NCBI GenBank assembly: GCA_963457665.1
Contig: OY735227.1
Coordinates: forward strand, 44,020,242-44,084,241
DNA: 64,000 bases
Direction of reading: 5' to 3'
Source of the DNA: Thysanoteuthis rhombus
Lineage: Eukaryota; Mollusca; Cephalopoda; Oegopsida; Thysanoteuthidae
Below, piece after piece: positions 1-10,945 of this stretch; position 1 is the stretch's first letter; the number at the start of each line of letters is the position of its first letter. Position numbers and translations under genes: made by a program. Under the pieces are notes generated by a model. It ran no database searches and was not told the origin of the DNA. It worked only from the letters and a program-made list of their open reading frames with translations.

Positions 1-195
1 TTTGACGAAAAATAAATAAATACATAGTTTTAATTTGATCAAAAGTTTATTTAATCAAAAGAAGGATATAAAATAACTAATTTTACAATCAAAAGTCTAT
101 GTAATCAAAGCAAAATCAAACTTTTTTTCCCCAAAATAAGTAACTTCCACCAATTAGACAATTTCATCCATTCGTCATAACATACATAAGTAGAT
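1..195. mobile_element. Family F MITE, right part, cut by window edge
   Basis: AT-rich block matching the copies at 13149-13510, 51639-51900 and 8188-8913. The right terminal inverted repeat lies at about 152-181 (a degenerate form of GGCAATTTCACTGATTCGGC). The interior carries the family's repeated ATCAAAAGTTTA-like words. The left end lies outside the window. No coding potential; a non-autonomous DNA transposon is inferred from the inverted ends of the complete copies. Confidence 0.7.
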
Positions 196-1115
196 AAAAT
201 TTATATTTTGTCCCACCATATTGTTAGCTACCTATATTGATCAAACAGAGTACAGTGTTGTTCAAAATGGAAGAAAAAGAAATGAGTTTGAAAGGGTTTA
301 AGTCAATTATCTCTTTAGAAATATTGTCCATCAGATGATTTAAAGAATAAAAGATGTTTGTTTTCATCATCCTCAAACTTCTGGCTCTGATTTCAGAATG
401 TAAATAAACATTACGCAAGTTGCTTTATCTTCCTCATTGCACATATTTCTAACAAAGATCAGAGGAATATTTCTGAAGCTAATTTTCATGCCTGGGATTC
501 TTGCAGAGATTCTTTTTTTTATACCTTGTGAATTGAGAGAATTTTTGCAAACCTTTTGCAATTTATAGTTTTAGCCATGCTCTATACTCCTTTACATCTC
601 ATTCAAATCGTTAGTTCTCTTTCCTTTTAGAAAAGACGTGGTTCATCTTTTTGTTATTTATTATAAAGGTTTATGTTTTCCTTTATCTTTGCTGCATTTT
701 TTTCCAAAATTTGAAGGGATTCACATAACTAGCAAATGTGCAGATAACATTGAAAGAATAAAAGAAAAACATTGAAATGTAAACAAAATCATCTGCACTT
801 CTTTTTATTAATCAAATGATAATTAATTACAGAAATGTTTTGAAAAGAATAACTTTCATCCATTGTTTTTGAACACTCTGAATCACGATACATGAACCCC
901 TAGGGGTACATTTGCACTTTTCAAGGAGTACATAGGAATCTGAGAGAATTACCATGGCGTAAACTGCTGTACGGTGTAACAACCTCACTATAGAACAGCT
1001 GATGGTGATGATAAATTTATCTACCCCCAGAATCCTTTCATTGCAAATGCTCAGGTGTTGCAGGCAGGGACATGAATTTAAAAGAAGCTGTTGGAACTCG
1101 AGCATGATTGTTCTG
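196..1115. other. Unassigned AT-rich stretch, no gene seen
   Basis: No supported gene. Short ORFs on both strands lack recognisable motifs. Around 895-935 there is a short GC-richer palindrome (CCCCTAGGGG) next to text resembling a decayed hAT-element end. It lies just upstream of the hAT transposase remnant and may belong to the same dead element. Confidence 0.4.
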
Positions 1116-1119
1116 CACG

Positions 1120-1342
1120 CGATGCATGTACTGATAAGAATTTAAGAGATTTTTGGTTTCGGATGCGAAACCAATACAAACAGATTGCTGAACCGGGCAT
1201 TAGAACACTGCTGTTATTTCCATCAACATAACTTTGTGAATCAGCATTTTCAGTGTTGTTGGGAACTGAATCAGATCACAGATCAAATCTCAAAACACTT
1301 GAACATGATCTTCAATGTGCAGTTGCGAAGATTTCTGAATGA
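1120..1342 (+). pseudogene. hAT transposase C-terminal fragment (dead)
   Basis: Translation of the plus strand gives NLRDFWFRMRNQY, then a run ending FPST, an in-frame stop, LCESAFSVL, and further on HRSNL and DLQCAVAKISE. This is the pattern of the C-terminal dimerisation region of hAT transposases of the ZBED5/FAM200-like group, where FPxTYLCExxFS is the hallmark. The Tyr of that motif is replaced by TAA at about 1231, and another stop follows SE at 1340. Only about 70 codons remain of a protein normally 500 or more residues long. No intact BED finger or catalytic core is visible nearby, so this is a relic. Confidence 0.75.
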
Positions 1343-1808
1343 ACATGCAGCCGACAAATAGGCTCAGCTATCCCACAATCTAAGACTGACTTTTCAAAGA
1401 ATAAATCTCTGAGTGTCTTATAAGGCTGAAAGAACAACTTAGAGAATATTTCACAAACTTTCCAATTACAATAGAATGGAGCTCAAATTATGATGTAATT
1501 CAATCAATGTTTGATCTTTATTCTAGGGAAGTACAGAGGAATTTGTCAGAATGCCAATGGGTTGCAGAGGAGCAAAAACGTTCGGAACTCCTGCATTGTT
1601 TTCTCTTTTAGATTTTTTAAATCCATATCTCTTCTAGATCACAGAAGGTGTGATTGATATAGTAGGTATTGGCTCAGGCAATGGAATCAGTGAACATTTT
1701 TTTTGAAAAGGTATGAATCCATCTCTTTTCCCCTCAGCTAATAATAGAGCCTCTAGAAAGCAGCATGTCAAGGAGAAGGACAACTCTGATTACAAACTAA
1801 GGAGTGGA
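1343..1808. other. No feature recognised
   Basis: Ordinary AT-rich sequence. A short phrase near 1708-1730 (GAAAAGGTATGAATCC) resembles the body of the SINE-like repeats at 23.2 and 25.0 kb but is too short to call. Confidence 0.4.
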
Positions 1809-1809
1809 G

Positions 1810-2042
1810 CCCCCTTTACGTAGTTTCAGGCTCAATTTGAAATCCTTCCGGCAGCTCTTGCAGCCAAACTGATGCCAGACCTCTCAGCTTTCCTGTGGAC
1901 TAGATCAGCATGGCTAAAAAGGGGATTCTGAAGTCTTTGCATCCCACGATCTCCATACACTCCGCCCAGGCAAGCGCCCTGGAGGGTACATTCCATTGTC
2001 TGGAGACAGGATAGAAGCCATTCATTAGTCCTCATCTTTGTT
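1810..2042 (+). repeat. SINE family E, body/tail fragment
   Basis: Shares ordered words with 15322-15500: AGCCAAACTGATGCCAG, then CTCCATACACTCCGCC, GCCCTGGAGGGTACATTC and GAGACAGGATAGAAGCCAT against the corresponding positions of the 15-kb copy. The tRNA-like head seen in the copies at 15.2, 36.2 and 43.1 kb is missing here. GC content is higher than in the surroundings, typical of SINE bodies. A 67-codon minus-strand ORF across it is incidental. Confidence 0.55.
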
Positions 2043-2396
2043 GTTTTATTTTATCACAACATTTTGTCCACTTCTTTTGGTATTTGTTGTGTTCTGAAAT
2101 GTTGAATCTTGCTCCTTTGCATCAGAATTGTCTACCTTTGACATATGCATTGAATCTTCAACCTTCCAGTGAACCTGTTGAACTTCATCAACATCCAATC
2201 TCGGGTCATGTTTCTGGAACCTCAAATCCATCAATTGTTCCCTCTAGATTGATGGTTCCCTCAAACTATTAATGTCTATGCTTGGTCTTCTGATTAATAG
2301 ATCTGAGCACGGTATGTATGCAGATTCGTCCAAACATTCAATTTCCCAATGCCTTTCCCTATTTTTTATTTTGACTATTCCATAAAGGTTAGCATG

Positions 2397-2397
<1 letters not shown>
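2043..2397. other. No feature recognised
   Basis: Overlapping short ORFs on opposite strands (62 codons each) with no recognisable motif. Nothing else seen. Confidence 0.4.
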
Positions 2398-2441
<44 letters not shown>

Positions 2442-2447
2442 CTCTCT
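2398..2447. repeat. (TC)n microsatellite
   Basis: About 50 bp of TC dinucleotides with one CG interruption. Confidence 0.98.
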
Positions 2448-2818
2448 GTATAGGGATTAGGCACCCCAAATTAGGTCATATTTTCAGCTGAAATCAGTTG
2501 TCACAGGGTATATCTGCATTGGGAAGGAAACGAACGAATTCCCTACAAAATATTTTGTTTAATCTCTCCTTAGAATGAAAAACAAATTAAAAGGTAGTTA
2601 TTTTAGAAATGGGTATTTCTTGCATATAAAAAATTGAGTTAGATGATATATTACAGATGTTCTTTTGATAACATTAACGGTATTCTCAAATGTTGACAAT
2701 TTATTCAATAGTGTTATATTAACTTATATATTGTGATATGGTAACTGATGATCAAATTGATATCGTTTTATATTAACTTTTACATTATTTTATTTATATT
2801 TATGAATGTATGATATGT
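2448..2818. other. No feature recognised
   Basis: AT-rich DNA without ORFs or recognised repeats. Confidence 0.4.
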
Positions 2819-3208
2819 TGAACAACCATACTCACCAATGGTGGTGAAGGGTTCTATCGCTTTTTATATGTGCATGTATTTATGTGTTCCAGTGCTCCTG
2901 GCCATACTGTTTTGTATACAGACTTGAAAATTGGCATCAGTAATCCATTAACCACATTCTAAAAGTAATTTTTGGAATTTGGGGGGAAAAAAAGGCATTT
3001 TTGCACCTTTTGAAGGCCTTATTTTGACAGATTTATCTATGATAGCCTAATTCATCAGAATTTATACGTTTTTTTACTCTGTTCTAAATGTTTCCCGTGA
3101 AAAACGCTAGAGATGTCATGAATAGGATTTATTCTGACCATATTTATTCTTCGATAGAATTTATTTAAACGCTACAGTTGTCCAATTATTGACTGTGATG
3201 GCGAGGTT
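2819..3208 (+). mobile_element. Family B MITE-like element
   Basis: About 390 bp. Begins TTGAACAACCATA and ends with the reverse complement of a related word (CCAATTATTGACTGTGATGG). The same order of words (CCAGTG-TCCTGGCCATAC, GAAACG-like middle, TTTATTCTGACCATATTTAT) recurs at 60113-60510 (same strand) and inverted at 9205-9592 and 28376-28772. No ORF; a non-autonomous element inferred from defined ends and copy number. Confidence 0.75.
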
Positions 3209-3312
3209 TTATGAATTTTGTATTCGTTCTGAAATTAATGTGTAAATATCGTGTATATTTGGAGATTCCCAAAGAGGCATAAATAAATAATAGATAAACT
3301 TAATGGGAAAAG
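3207..3312 (+). repeat. Family K repeat copy
   Basis: About 105 bp that aligns with 44758-44868 (shared words ATGAATTTTGTA, GTGTAAATATCGTGTA and GAGATTCCCAAAGAGGCA against their counterparts). Directly abuts the family B copy. Nature unknown. Confidence 0.5.
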
Positions 3313-3857
3313 AAAAGATAAAATAGAAAACATGAACTCAGATATAAGAATGAAGATAATGATTTGAGAATGAAGTAAAAGAATGAAGGGAAAAGAAAGA
3401 GTGTTCCTATCAGATAACAGTAGAGGGAAAGAAGGAAAATGAAGAAGAAAAATTAAGAAGAACCAGATGGAGGAAAAAAAAGTAGATGAGTAGTAGTTAT
3501 CTTAGGGACAGGAAGGGTGTGGTTAACTTGTTTCCATCTTCCACTTCTTGCTCTACTGCCATTGAAGGTCATGTGACTCTAATCCAGTTGAGAAGAAGGG
3601 AATAAGAAGGTTGGCCATTTTAGCATTCTGTTATCTTTGATATCATAGACACATCTTTCCTTCCTTCTTTAAGTATGAAGCTGAGGTTGTGTATTTGTGT
3701 CACCTGAGATAGTCTGCAAAACCACGAAGAAGAGATGAGATTTGGTGAAGCAGAACTTAACTCTTTACCTGACCAAAATAGTCTAAATTCTTAACTGCGA
3801 TGATAATCACAAACAAGAGTGAATATCAACACAGGTTTCTTCATTTTCTTTTTTTTT
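3313..3857. other. Purine-rich stretch without genes
   Basis: 3310-3490 is strongly A/G-rich on the plus strand. No recognised coding or repeat homology elsewhere in the window. Confidence 0.4.
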
Positions 3858-4089
3858 TTATTAATAATTTACTCAACTTCTGAACCAAATCAGTTTTGGG
3901 GTCCAGATTCTACGTATGATCCTCATTCTCTTATTTCATTTCTTTCCCTTATTTATTACTATTATTACGTCTACATTCAGTATTTCCATTCTGTTCTTTT
4001 CTATATTAAACATTATTTGATACTTCTATTTATTTTATGTGTCAGTTTTATGCTTCATTAAAAGAAATGGTCAGCTAAAACCTTTAGGG
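3858..4089 (+). repeat. Long repeat shared inverted with 26128-26362
   Basis: About 230 bp whose reverse complement is found at 26128-26362, including the distinctive words CCAAATCAGTTTTGGGGTCC and ATGTGTCAGTTTTATGCTTC. In both places it abuts the same end of a family A copy, so it is either an extension of A or a co-duplicated flank. Confidence 0.75.
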
Positions 4090-4680
4090 CTGTTAGAAAC
4101 TATCAACTTAGACTGTCACCAGAACTGTGTACATAGGTTTCTTCAGTTTTTAAGGTAGGCTAGTTGTCTGTCTGGCTAAGTATGTATCATGCATACAGGG
4201 CACACCAATGGAGCTAGAGTGCCCCCCTAAATGAGTTTTTAGTGGGGGGGTCGTTTTTTTTTTTAAATAACCAAAACAGTCAAAATATTATTCTTCAGTT
4301 TTTAAGCTTGTGAGTTTTGCTGTCTTGGTGGCTATCTATGTATATATCATGTGAATAGGCCACACTAAAGGAGCTAGAGGGCTGGAAACTCATTTACTCC
4401 TTATTTAGTCTACAAAAAATGCTTTTGATTTTTTTCAGAATTCCCCCTGAAGTAGGTTTTAAGTAGGGTTCAATTTTCAATGTTAGTTTATGCTAGATTG
4501 GTCAGAAGTTTGTGCCCACTTCTTATTTGAAAATTCAGACAAAAGGCGAAAGAAGTAGCTTATTCATTGACCATTCCTTATTCTAGCCTTTTGATTGATC
4601 ACCCCCAACTCAGCAGGCTTTTGTAGCATTTAGTCATTGGTCACAAGATGGTTTCTATTGAATGACACATAGACCAGTCT
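4090..4680 (+). mobile_element. Family A element with internal partial duplication
   Basis: Starts at the TTAGAAACTATCAAC end and runs through GTTTCTTCAGTTTTTAAG, GGAGCTAGAG, the GTTTATGCTAGATTGGTC segment and ATTGATCACCCCCAAC, ending TTTCTATTGAATGACAC. The early part (GTTTCTTCAG to GGAGCTAGAGGGC) is present twice, at about 4138-4225 and 4290-4385, so a partial copy is duplicated or nested. No coding capacity. Confidence 0.8.
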
Positions 4681-5029
4681 TCATTTTATTGTTATTTTTT
4701 CATCACCCCTTCCTTTTTGAATACCCTTTAAAGTAAGTATTCTGAGGTAGGAATAAAGAAGTGGCTTCCAATGAGATCAGAACTCACATTCTGTGTCCCA
4801 GTCTTTGGGTCTTTTTCATTTGTCTCTACTAGAGGCTAACACCCATAATTTTAAATTATTGAAGCTTAAAAAGAAAAGACTTCAAATTCATCTTTAATAA
4901 TCCAAAGTAGTTTATAACAATTAATTTAATAACATAATAATGAATTTATAAGAAAGGACGAAATTGTTCCAATTTTTTTATCCTTTTCTTAATGTTATCA
5001 TTGCTTATTGTTATCTAAAAGATCTAAAA
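4681..5029. other. No feature recognised
   Basis: AT-rich, no supported feature. Confidence 0.4.
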
Positions 5030-5064
5030 GAGACAGACAGACAGACAGACCAACAGACTGACTG
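5030..5064. repeat. (ACAG)n microsatellite
   Basis: Short run of GACAGACAGACAGACAGACC type. Confidence 0.9.
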
Positions 5065-5091
5065 ACACAGAAAGAAATTGTAGTATCTGTC

Positions 5092-5105
5092 CAGTGTGTG
5101 TATAT

Positions 5106-5158
<53 letters not shown>

Positions 5159-5196
5159 CACACACATATACATATATACATATATATATATATATG
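5092..5196. repeat. Compound (TG)/(CA)/(TA)n microsatellite
   Basis: About 41 bp of pure TA at 5114-5154, flanked by TGTG and CACA tracts and more TA-rich sequence. The Tyr/Ile-rich ORF across it is an artefact. Confidence 0.95.
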
Positions 5197-5395
5197 AAAG
5201 CGTTATATTACATGAGACTCAATTTGAAACGACCTCCCGTTGTTACACAGAGAATGAGTCATTCAGCCTAGACAGCATAAATAGAAATAAACAATTGAAG
5301 AAAAATGGGGATGTTGTAAGAAGTGAACCTGTGACCAATAAGAAGAAACAACTGAAGAAAAATTAAGAGCAACGCTAAGTTGAAGCAGCCATCTA
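5197..5395 (-). repeat. tRNA-derived SINE, family D, divergent copy
   Basis: Shares CATTCAGCCTAGACAGCATA and AATAAACAATTGAAGAAAAA with the copies at 18.2-18.6, 34.7, 46.7 and 63.9 kb. The B-box region is a degenerate GAACCTGTGACC. The polymerase III head reads on the minus strand, as in the better copies. Confidence 0.6.
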
Positions 5396-5639
5396 ATTTA
5401 TATCATTTCAGTCAATTATTTCCAAACATCTGGCGTTTTTTTCTTGAGTGATTTTTACGTTTTACACAGAATTTGATACTATGAACATATGAATAATCCT
5501 GGTTGTTATCATTTATTGTTTACCAGGTAACTGTCTCAGCGATTTAAAAACTAATAGATAGATGGATAAACTCTAATTTCATCATAATATAAAAATGAAT
5601 TCAGGATAAACAGTTTGGATGAGATTTTGCCATAACTAC

Positions 5640-6330
5640 CAAAATGCACTTCTTTACTCCGAATGGTGCCACCAGAGGGTGAACCAATATCTTGATGATA
5701 AATGGTATGTGGAAAGACGCCAAACATTCCAATGTTGTTTAGACATCCTCTTCTACTGCCACTGTCAGCAGAAACAAATGTTGGAAGCCAAAAGTTTTCA
5801 AAACACTTCAACACTAAAAGCACGGATTATGGCTCCTTAATTAGTGAACCGTTTATTTCAGATATATAGTTCAAGATTCTTGAAAAGAATAATCTGTAGG
5901 AGAAATGTCAAGTGAATATGGAAGATGCTGTAAGACTCTGTATCCCAATTCTTTAAGCTTAGACACAATCAAATGATAGGTGTAGAGTTATGCACTATCA
6001 TAGAGCATTTCCTTCAGTTTATGTGGGATCAATTTTTCCAACTTTTCAATCTTTCCAATCATTTGAGATTACATTACAGTTGAAATCTGACTGAAAGTGC
6101 TGAAACAATTTTTAGCGGGTCATTGGCCTCAAGCTGTTGATAATTCTTCTTCATTAAGAATGGTTTTGAGCCTCCCTCAAAGTTTAACCTTGGTATCCAT
6201 ATTTTCACACCTAAACTTATTCAACCATTTTGCATTATAGTAGTGTTCACTCTGAATGCTTTGTTGATGTTATCAGCAGCTTGAGCAGCATCATGTCGTA
6301 ATTTGAAATTATATTTCAAAATTAGTCTAA
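5640..6330 (-). pseudogene. Mariner transposase pseudogene with internal deletion
   Basis: Reading the minus strand from 6330 downward gives pieces in several frames in the correct order for a mariner (Tc1/mariner, DD34D) transposase: an N-terminal helix-turn-helix region (FKLRHDAAQAADNINKAF), WLNKFRCENMDTKV, GRLKTILNEEEL, IGKIEKLEKLIPHKL (family WVPHEL), then LYDSA (family LHDNA, second catalytic Asp kept), KLKELGYRVLQHLPYS and LDISPTDY (third catalytic Asp kept). The segment that normally lies between WVPHEL and LHDNA, which carries the first catalytic Asp, is missing. Stops and frameshifts are frequent. About 690 bp remain of roughly 1 kb, so it is inactive. Confidence 0.82.
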
Positions 6331-7506
6331 CTAAGGGTAGACTTCACATCTGAGCACTCACTATGAAGTGGAAGATTGAGGAATACTGGGGAGAGATGGA
6401 CTGATGCAAGTTTGTTCAAGATACATCTGTGGAAACATGACACGGCACTGAGGACCCAAATCCCTGTTCTGAGTTACGAGAATACAAACAATGGACTATG
6501 ACATTAAAAAAAAAAAACATTTTGTCCTGTTAGAAACGAGATCAATATTTTATTACAATGTATAAGTTATAAAACATTGGATTTCAGCCTATATCTTTTG
6601 TAAACCGATACAAGAATAACTTCCTTTAAATGATGTTTGTATAAAGGTAATAGAAAAATAAATTCAGCCATTTTCTTTTTCTTTCTGTCTAGAAGCTTAA
6701 AACAGATTCAAGCAATTGTGAAATACTATTAATATGGGTGGAGACCTTTGTGCAATCATAATCTCTTTCTGTCTGAAGTGATCTCATCTGGGTACCACAT
6801 GGAGACAACAAGGGCCTTTTTGCTTATTTTTTTATTGCTGTGTATAATTAACTTTATTTTCTCAAATATCTTCATGTTTATTGTGTCAAAGGGATCATTC
6901 AGAAGGTATTTTATCAAAAGTAAAGTTTTTAAAGAATTCTAAATAGAACAAGGCTGACTGCTGCAGGGTCAAACTTCACTCCAACTGCTATTCTGACAGG
7001 AGATGATTACTTCAACTTTTGTACTGAATATATAATAAATAAAAAAATTATGAAAATATATAAATCTTCTGTATAAATGTACTTATTTAATGAAATAAGC
7101 CCGTATGTATCTGTATGGTGAATTTTCATTCATATCTAAAACTTGTCAATTCAACTTGGTCAGTAAGACAGCCTCCTGGCAGTCAGTTCAAATCACAATA
7201 GGGTAATGTGGGTTTTACATATTGGTTTACACCCCTCATTTTTGTGAGTATTTTTCTTATTATATTAGGAAAACAAAATGGATTCCTGAATTAGCACTGG
7301 AGTTTGACATTTATCTTGCTATGATTTTGTATTTAATGATGAGCATGTACCATAGACCAATGTGTCAAATTTGGAAATGGAATGAGTCAGGATGCAGAGG
7401 TTCTATATCAGCCTCTTGAGACAGGCCTGCTTTAGATGTATTGGCTAAATCTTCAAGATAAAGCTTGGATTATCTCCCCTTCTTGCCAAATCATGCGACC
7501 TTGGTC
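6331..7506. other. No gene recognised
   Basis: Two plus-strand ORFs of about 65 codons (6748 and 7222) lack motifs. 7444-7490 resembles the terminal repeat of the element at 36752-37442 (shared TATCTCCCCTTCTTGCCAAA-like text), perhaps a fragment of it. Confidence 0.4.
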
Positions 7507-7745
7507 AGGACTGCCAATGTAGCACTAAAAGTGCCAAATTTAGCATGTTCCTTTCTTGGCAGCACGAAAAATTCAACATTTTACACTATTTCTAGCCAAT
7601 TTTTAGCAATATTTTGAAGCTTTCTCAGCTATTTCCAAGCCATTTTATGGCTAACATTATTTTTCAGCATGTTTGGACATTTTTTCAACACTTTTTCAAG
7701 ATTGGTATAGCACAAAAAATGTTTTTGAGTTGGCAACACTGACCC
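7507..7745 (-). repeat. Family G repeat
   Basis: Inverted relative to 33507-33780. Ends with text whose complement is TGTTGCCAACT; contains several internal short repeats of the type GCTAGAAATAGT/GCTAAAAATTGGC and the word GTGCCAAATTTAGCA. Probably a small interspersed element. Confidence 0.6.
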
Positions 7746-8187
7746 TGGTGGATACTACTTCATTCAAGAGTTGACTGATGTAAAAGTTAATAAACTAATG
7801 CAGTAAGTTAGATTTGTATTAGGTGCTCTTGCTGTTGTGGCCTTGTGTCAGATGAATTTGAGCTTGGTTATTAGCTATATATTTAAGGGTCACCTGCAAT
7901 AGAGCAAGACTTGATAAGCCAGTCTACTTGTCTAGTGTGTTCTGAATGTACAGATATACCTTATTTTACGAACTCACACTTTACAGACTCTCAGATTTAC
8001 AAACACTGAAACAAAATTTTAATGTAGAAACAAAAATCAATTTGCTGAAACAAATGTATCTTTCATCCAGGCGAAATGGTAAATCTTGTGGCATGAATAT
8101 TCATTGCCATCAATGAAGGATTGATTTAAAGCAATTATCACATTGTCAGTTTCATGTAATTTTTGTGTCTTCTAATTTTCTATATAT
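7746..8187. other. No feature recognised
   Basis: No ORF or repeat homology supported. Confidence 0.35.
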
Positions 8188-8913
8188 GTTAAGCTGAATT
8201 GGTGAAATCGCCTAATTACATAGGTGTCTGCTATCCCTTTTCAGGAGGTTGCAAAGAGGATATATTTTGGGAAGTAGCACAAAAGGATATATAAGTTAAA
8301 GGTAAAGGATTGTGATCTGGTAAAACTTTTCCATGGGTTGCAGGACCCCAATTAAACAGCGTAGACTAAGGATTAAGAAACTTTTAATTTTTTTCTTTAT
8401 AGCCAAAAGGAATCAAAAGTTATACAACCACAAAACAATGATTTCAGAAATAAAACAATTGACAAATTCTGAAATTTTTATTGTTCTGAGACATCTTTTT
8501 GAATAGATTACTTACATAATCTTCATATTGTAAATGAGTTAATTAAATGAGTTGTAGAACTTTTCTCGGAGAGTTTGAAAATGCTTTCCCTTACAGACAT
8601 CCATACCTAGCTGACAAAATTTACTTATTTTTTGTAAAAAACAGTTTGATTTCACTCTGAACTTTAAATCATAAAAAAATATTTGTTTTATATCCTTATT
8701 TTGATTAAATGAATTTGTGATTAAATTAAAAGTACGTATTTATTTTTTGTAAAAACATTTGATTACACAAACTTTTCATTGTAAAAAAAATTGTTGTTTT
8801 ATATCTTTCTTTTGATTAAAGGAACTTTCGATCGAATAAAACTATGTATTCATTTATTCATTTTTTCAAGTTGAGATTTTTCCACTAAAGCAATTTCACC
8901 AATTTGGCATAAC
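8188..8913. mobile_element. Family F MITE, enlarged copy
   Basis: Left inverted repeat at 8188-8217 (GAATTGGTGAAATCGCCTAA), right at 8886-8913 (its near complement, CAATTTCACCAATTTGGC). The distance is 726 bp against 362 bp in the complete copy at 13149. Family interior words resume at about 8620, so about 380 bp at 8220-8610 is extra: a fuller ancestral element or a later insertion. Confidence 0.75.
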
Positions 8914-9204
8914 AAATATATTTTATTTTCTCTTCCTTTTTTCATTGAAATGATTCCTGGGTTATTATTTTATTATTATTTATCAATATTACAATTGAAA
9001 GCTTTTATACATAATTATCTACTTGAAAATGAAACCCTATTTAATGAATTATTTTTCTATGAATAAATATACATCATTTTACAAACTCCTGCTTAATGAA
9101 CTATCAACAGGAATGAATTAGTTCATAAGAGCAAGGTGTAGACATTTTATTGTTTTTTTCCACTTCTCGTTTGATAAAAAATGAAAAATAAAACAAGCTA
9201 TGCC

Positions 9205-9592
9205 TTCACAGTCAATAATTGAACAGCTGTAGCATTAGAATTAGAAGTTGTATTAAAAAAATTCTACAGAAGAATGAATGTGGCCAGAATAAATAATAAG
9301 GGGTCTAATGGAGTACCGATGCCAATTTTCAAGTCTTTAGACAGAATGCCATGGCCAGGAGCATTGGAACAAACAAACAAAATAAGGCCCCAAAAAGTTT
9401 TTTTCCAAAAATGAAAAAGAAAAGATTTTTAGAGTTGGTCTGGTGGAATACTGATGTCAACTTTCAAGTCTGTATACAGAACGGTATGGTCAGATGTGAT
9501 GGAACTGACAAACAAATAAACAGACAAACAAACACATAAATGCGCATGAACCCTTTGACCATCTTTGATGGCTATGGTTGTTCAATAATATT
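9205..9592 (-). mobile_element. Family B MITE-like element, inverted
   Basis: Reverse-complement copy of 2819-3208 and 60113-60510. Left end TCACAGTCAATAATTGAACA, right end GGCTATGGTTGTTCAATA. The middle repeats a phrase (TTTCAAGTCTGTATACAGAA and TTTCAAGTCTTTAGACAGAA), showing a partial internal duplication. Confidence 0.75.
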
Positions 9593-10124
9593 ATTTAATT
9601 AATTAATTCAGTCACTGTTGTTGAAACCCATTCTTGAAAACATAGAGGTTCCTACATGTGCAAGACTGGTGAAACTCATTATCAGATTTTTGCAGCATAG
9701 AACCGAAACTTTGATATCAGAATATTATCAGTGCTCTAGGGTTTGTAAAATGTCCCAAACCAAAAGGCATGAATTCTTTTTTTCATTTTGAGGAAAATGT
9801 TTCCAAAAGTGAAGACGTTAACTTAAGAGGAAAAAAATGACTGTTTTGCAATGATAAGCATTCCTGAATTGTGAGGAAGTTATTTTCCAGTTTGTTTGTG
9901 ACTCAGGTTTTATAACATCTGCCAAATCCATGGACCCACCCACCTGAGCAATCAACAAAATTACTCACTGATTCGGAGACTATTTCAATAAATTTAAGAA
10001 ACTTTAAGCTAGAAAAAAATGTACTTTCATAATCCTATTCTGACAATAACACTTGCCTGAATTCCCGACCCCTGACAATCCATTTTCTCCTGATTTTCAA
10101 TGCTTTTTCATGCCTTTCTATATC
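9593..10124. other. No feature recognised
   Basis: No supported gene or repeat. Confidence 0.35.
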
Positions 10125-10497
10125 GAATCACCAAAGCCCCTCAAATGGCCCACCCAATCAGTCAACCAAACGGGCTACACTCTTTTTGATGTATGTCTGT
10201 GTGGTTGGGTGGGGATGGATCCTGGTCACATCTTTTGGGCTACAACCTTAAAAATTTGCATAAGTATAGCTCTAGATTTCTTTTAGGAACGGTTTGTTTT
10301 TTTTTGTTGTTTTTTTTTTTTCAAGAAAGCACTCTGTGGGGGTCTCTACAGTCATTTTAGACCAATGCCCAAACTTTGTCCTGGTATTTTTAAAATTATT
10401 TTAGAGGAAAGATCTATTTTTAAAAGATAATTTTAGATCAAAGATAGCAAATCCAAATTTGTTCCCTGCCCTTCCCTAGTAGATGCCTATGGCTAAA
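10125..10497 (+). mobile_element. Family C MITE-like element
   Basis: Starts GAATCACCAAAGCCCC and ends near GCCTATGGCTAAAGG. Carries the family words GGCTACAACCTTAAAAATTT, TTTTAGACCAATGCCCAAAC and repeated TTTTAGATAA-like blocks. Related copies: 37575-37954, 43943-44349, 56874-57215 (plus) and 19736-19917, 58820-59151 (minus). Confidence 0.7.
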
Positions 10498-10759
10498 GGT
10501 ACCTTTTCTGAACCTTTCAAACCATCAAGGCGATTTCTTTTATTTAAAGAATCTATCCCATATACTCCATGATCATTTTAGGTTTCGTCTACATCATTAT
10601 TACCTTTTCCAAACTTATAAAGCATTAAATGTCTGATCTGCTCCATAAACACATCCATCTTTAGGAGGGTTAAGTTATCAACTAAGTCAGTTGACTTGTT
10701 CTGTGACAACGTCCCTTACTAATGTACAAATGCATACTAGCATGTACCGTTATCATTTA

Positions 10760-10945
10760 GATATTTTAGAATAGAGAAAATATCATTCAATCTAACACTA
10801 TCAGATTTATGACGTTACTTTAAGGATGACCTGATAGCATATATAGTAATCAGTTATGCATTTCAGAGCAGCGATAAATATCATTCAATCTATTGCTATC
10901 AGATTTCAAACATTGCTCTTAGGATGATCTGATACATTTACTTGA
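10760..10945. repeat. Tandem dimer, about 98-bp period
   Basis: TATCATTCAATCTA and CTATCAGATTT, followed by AGGATGA-CTGATA, occur at 10781 and again at 10879. Confidence 0.7.

Noticed and set aside
5551-5840. 90-codon minus and 73-codon plus ORFs
   Set aside because: They lie in the C-terminal wreck of the mariner pseudogene in other frames.
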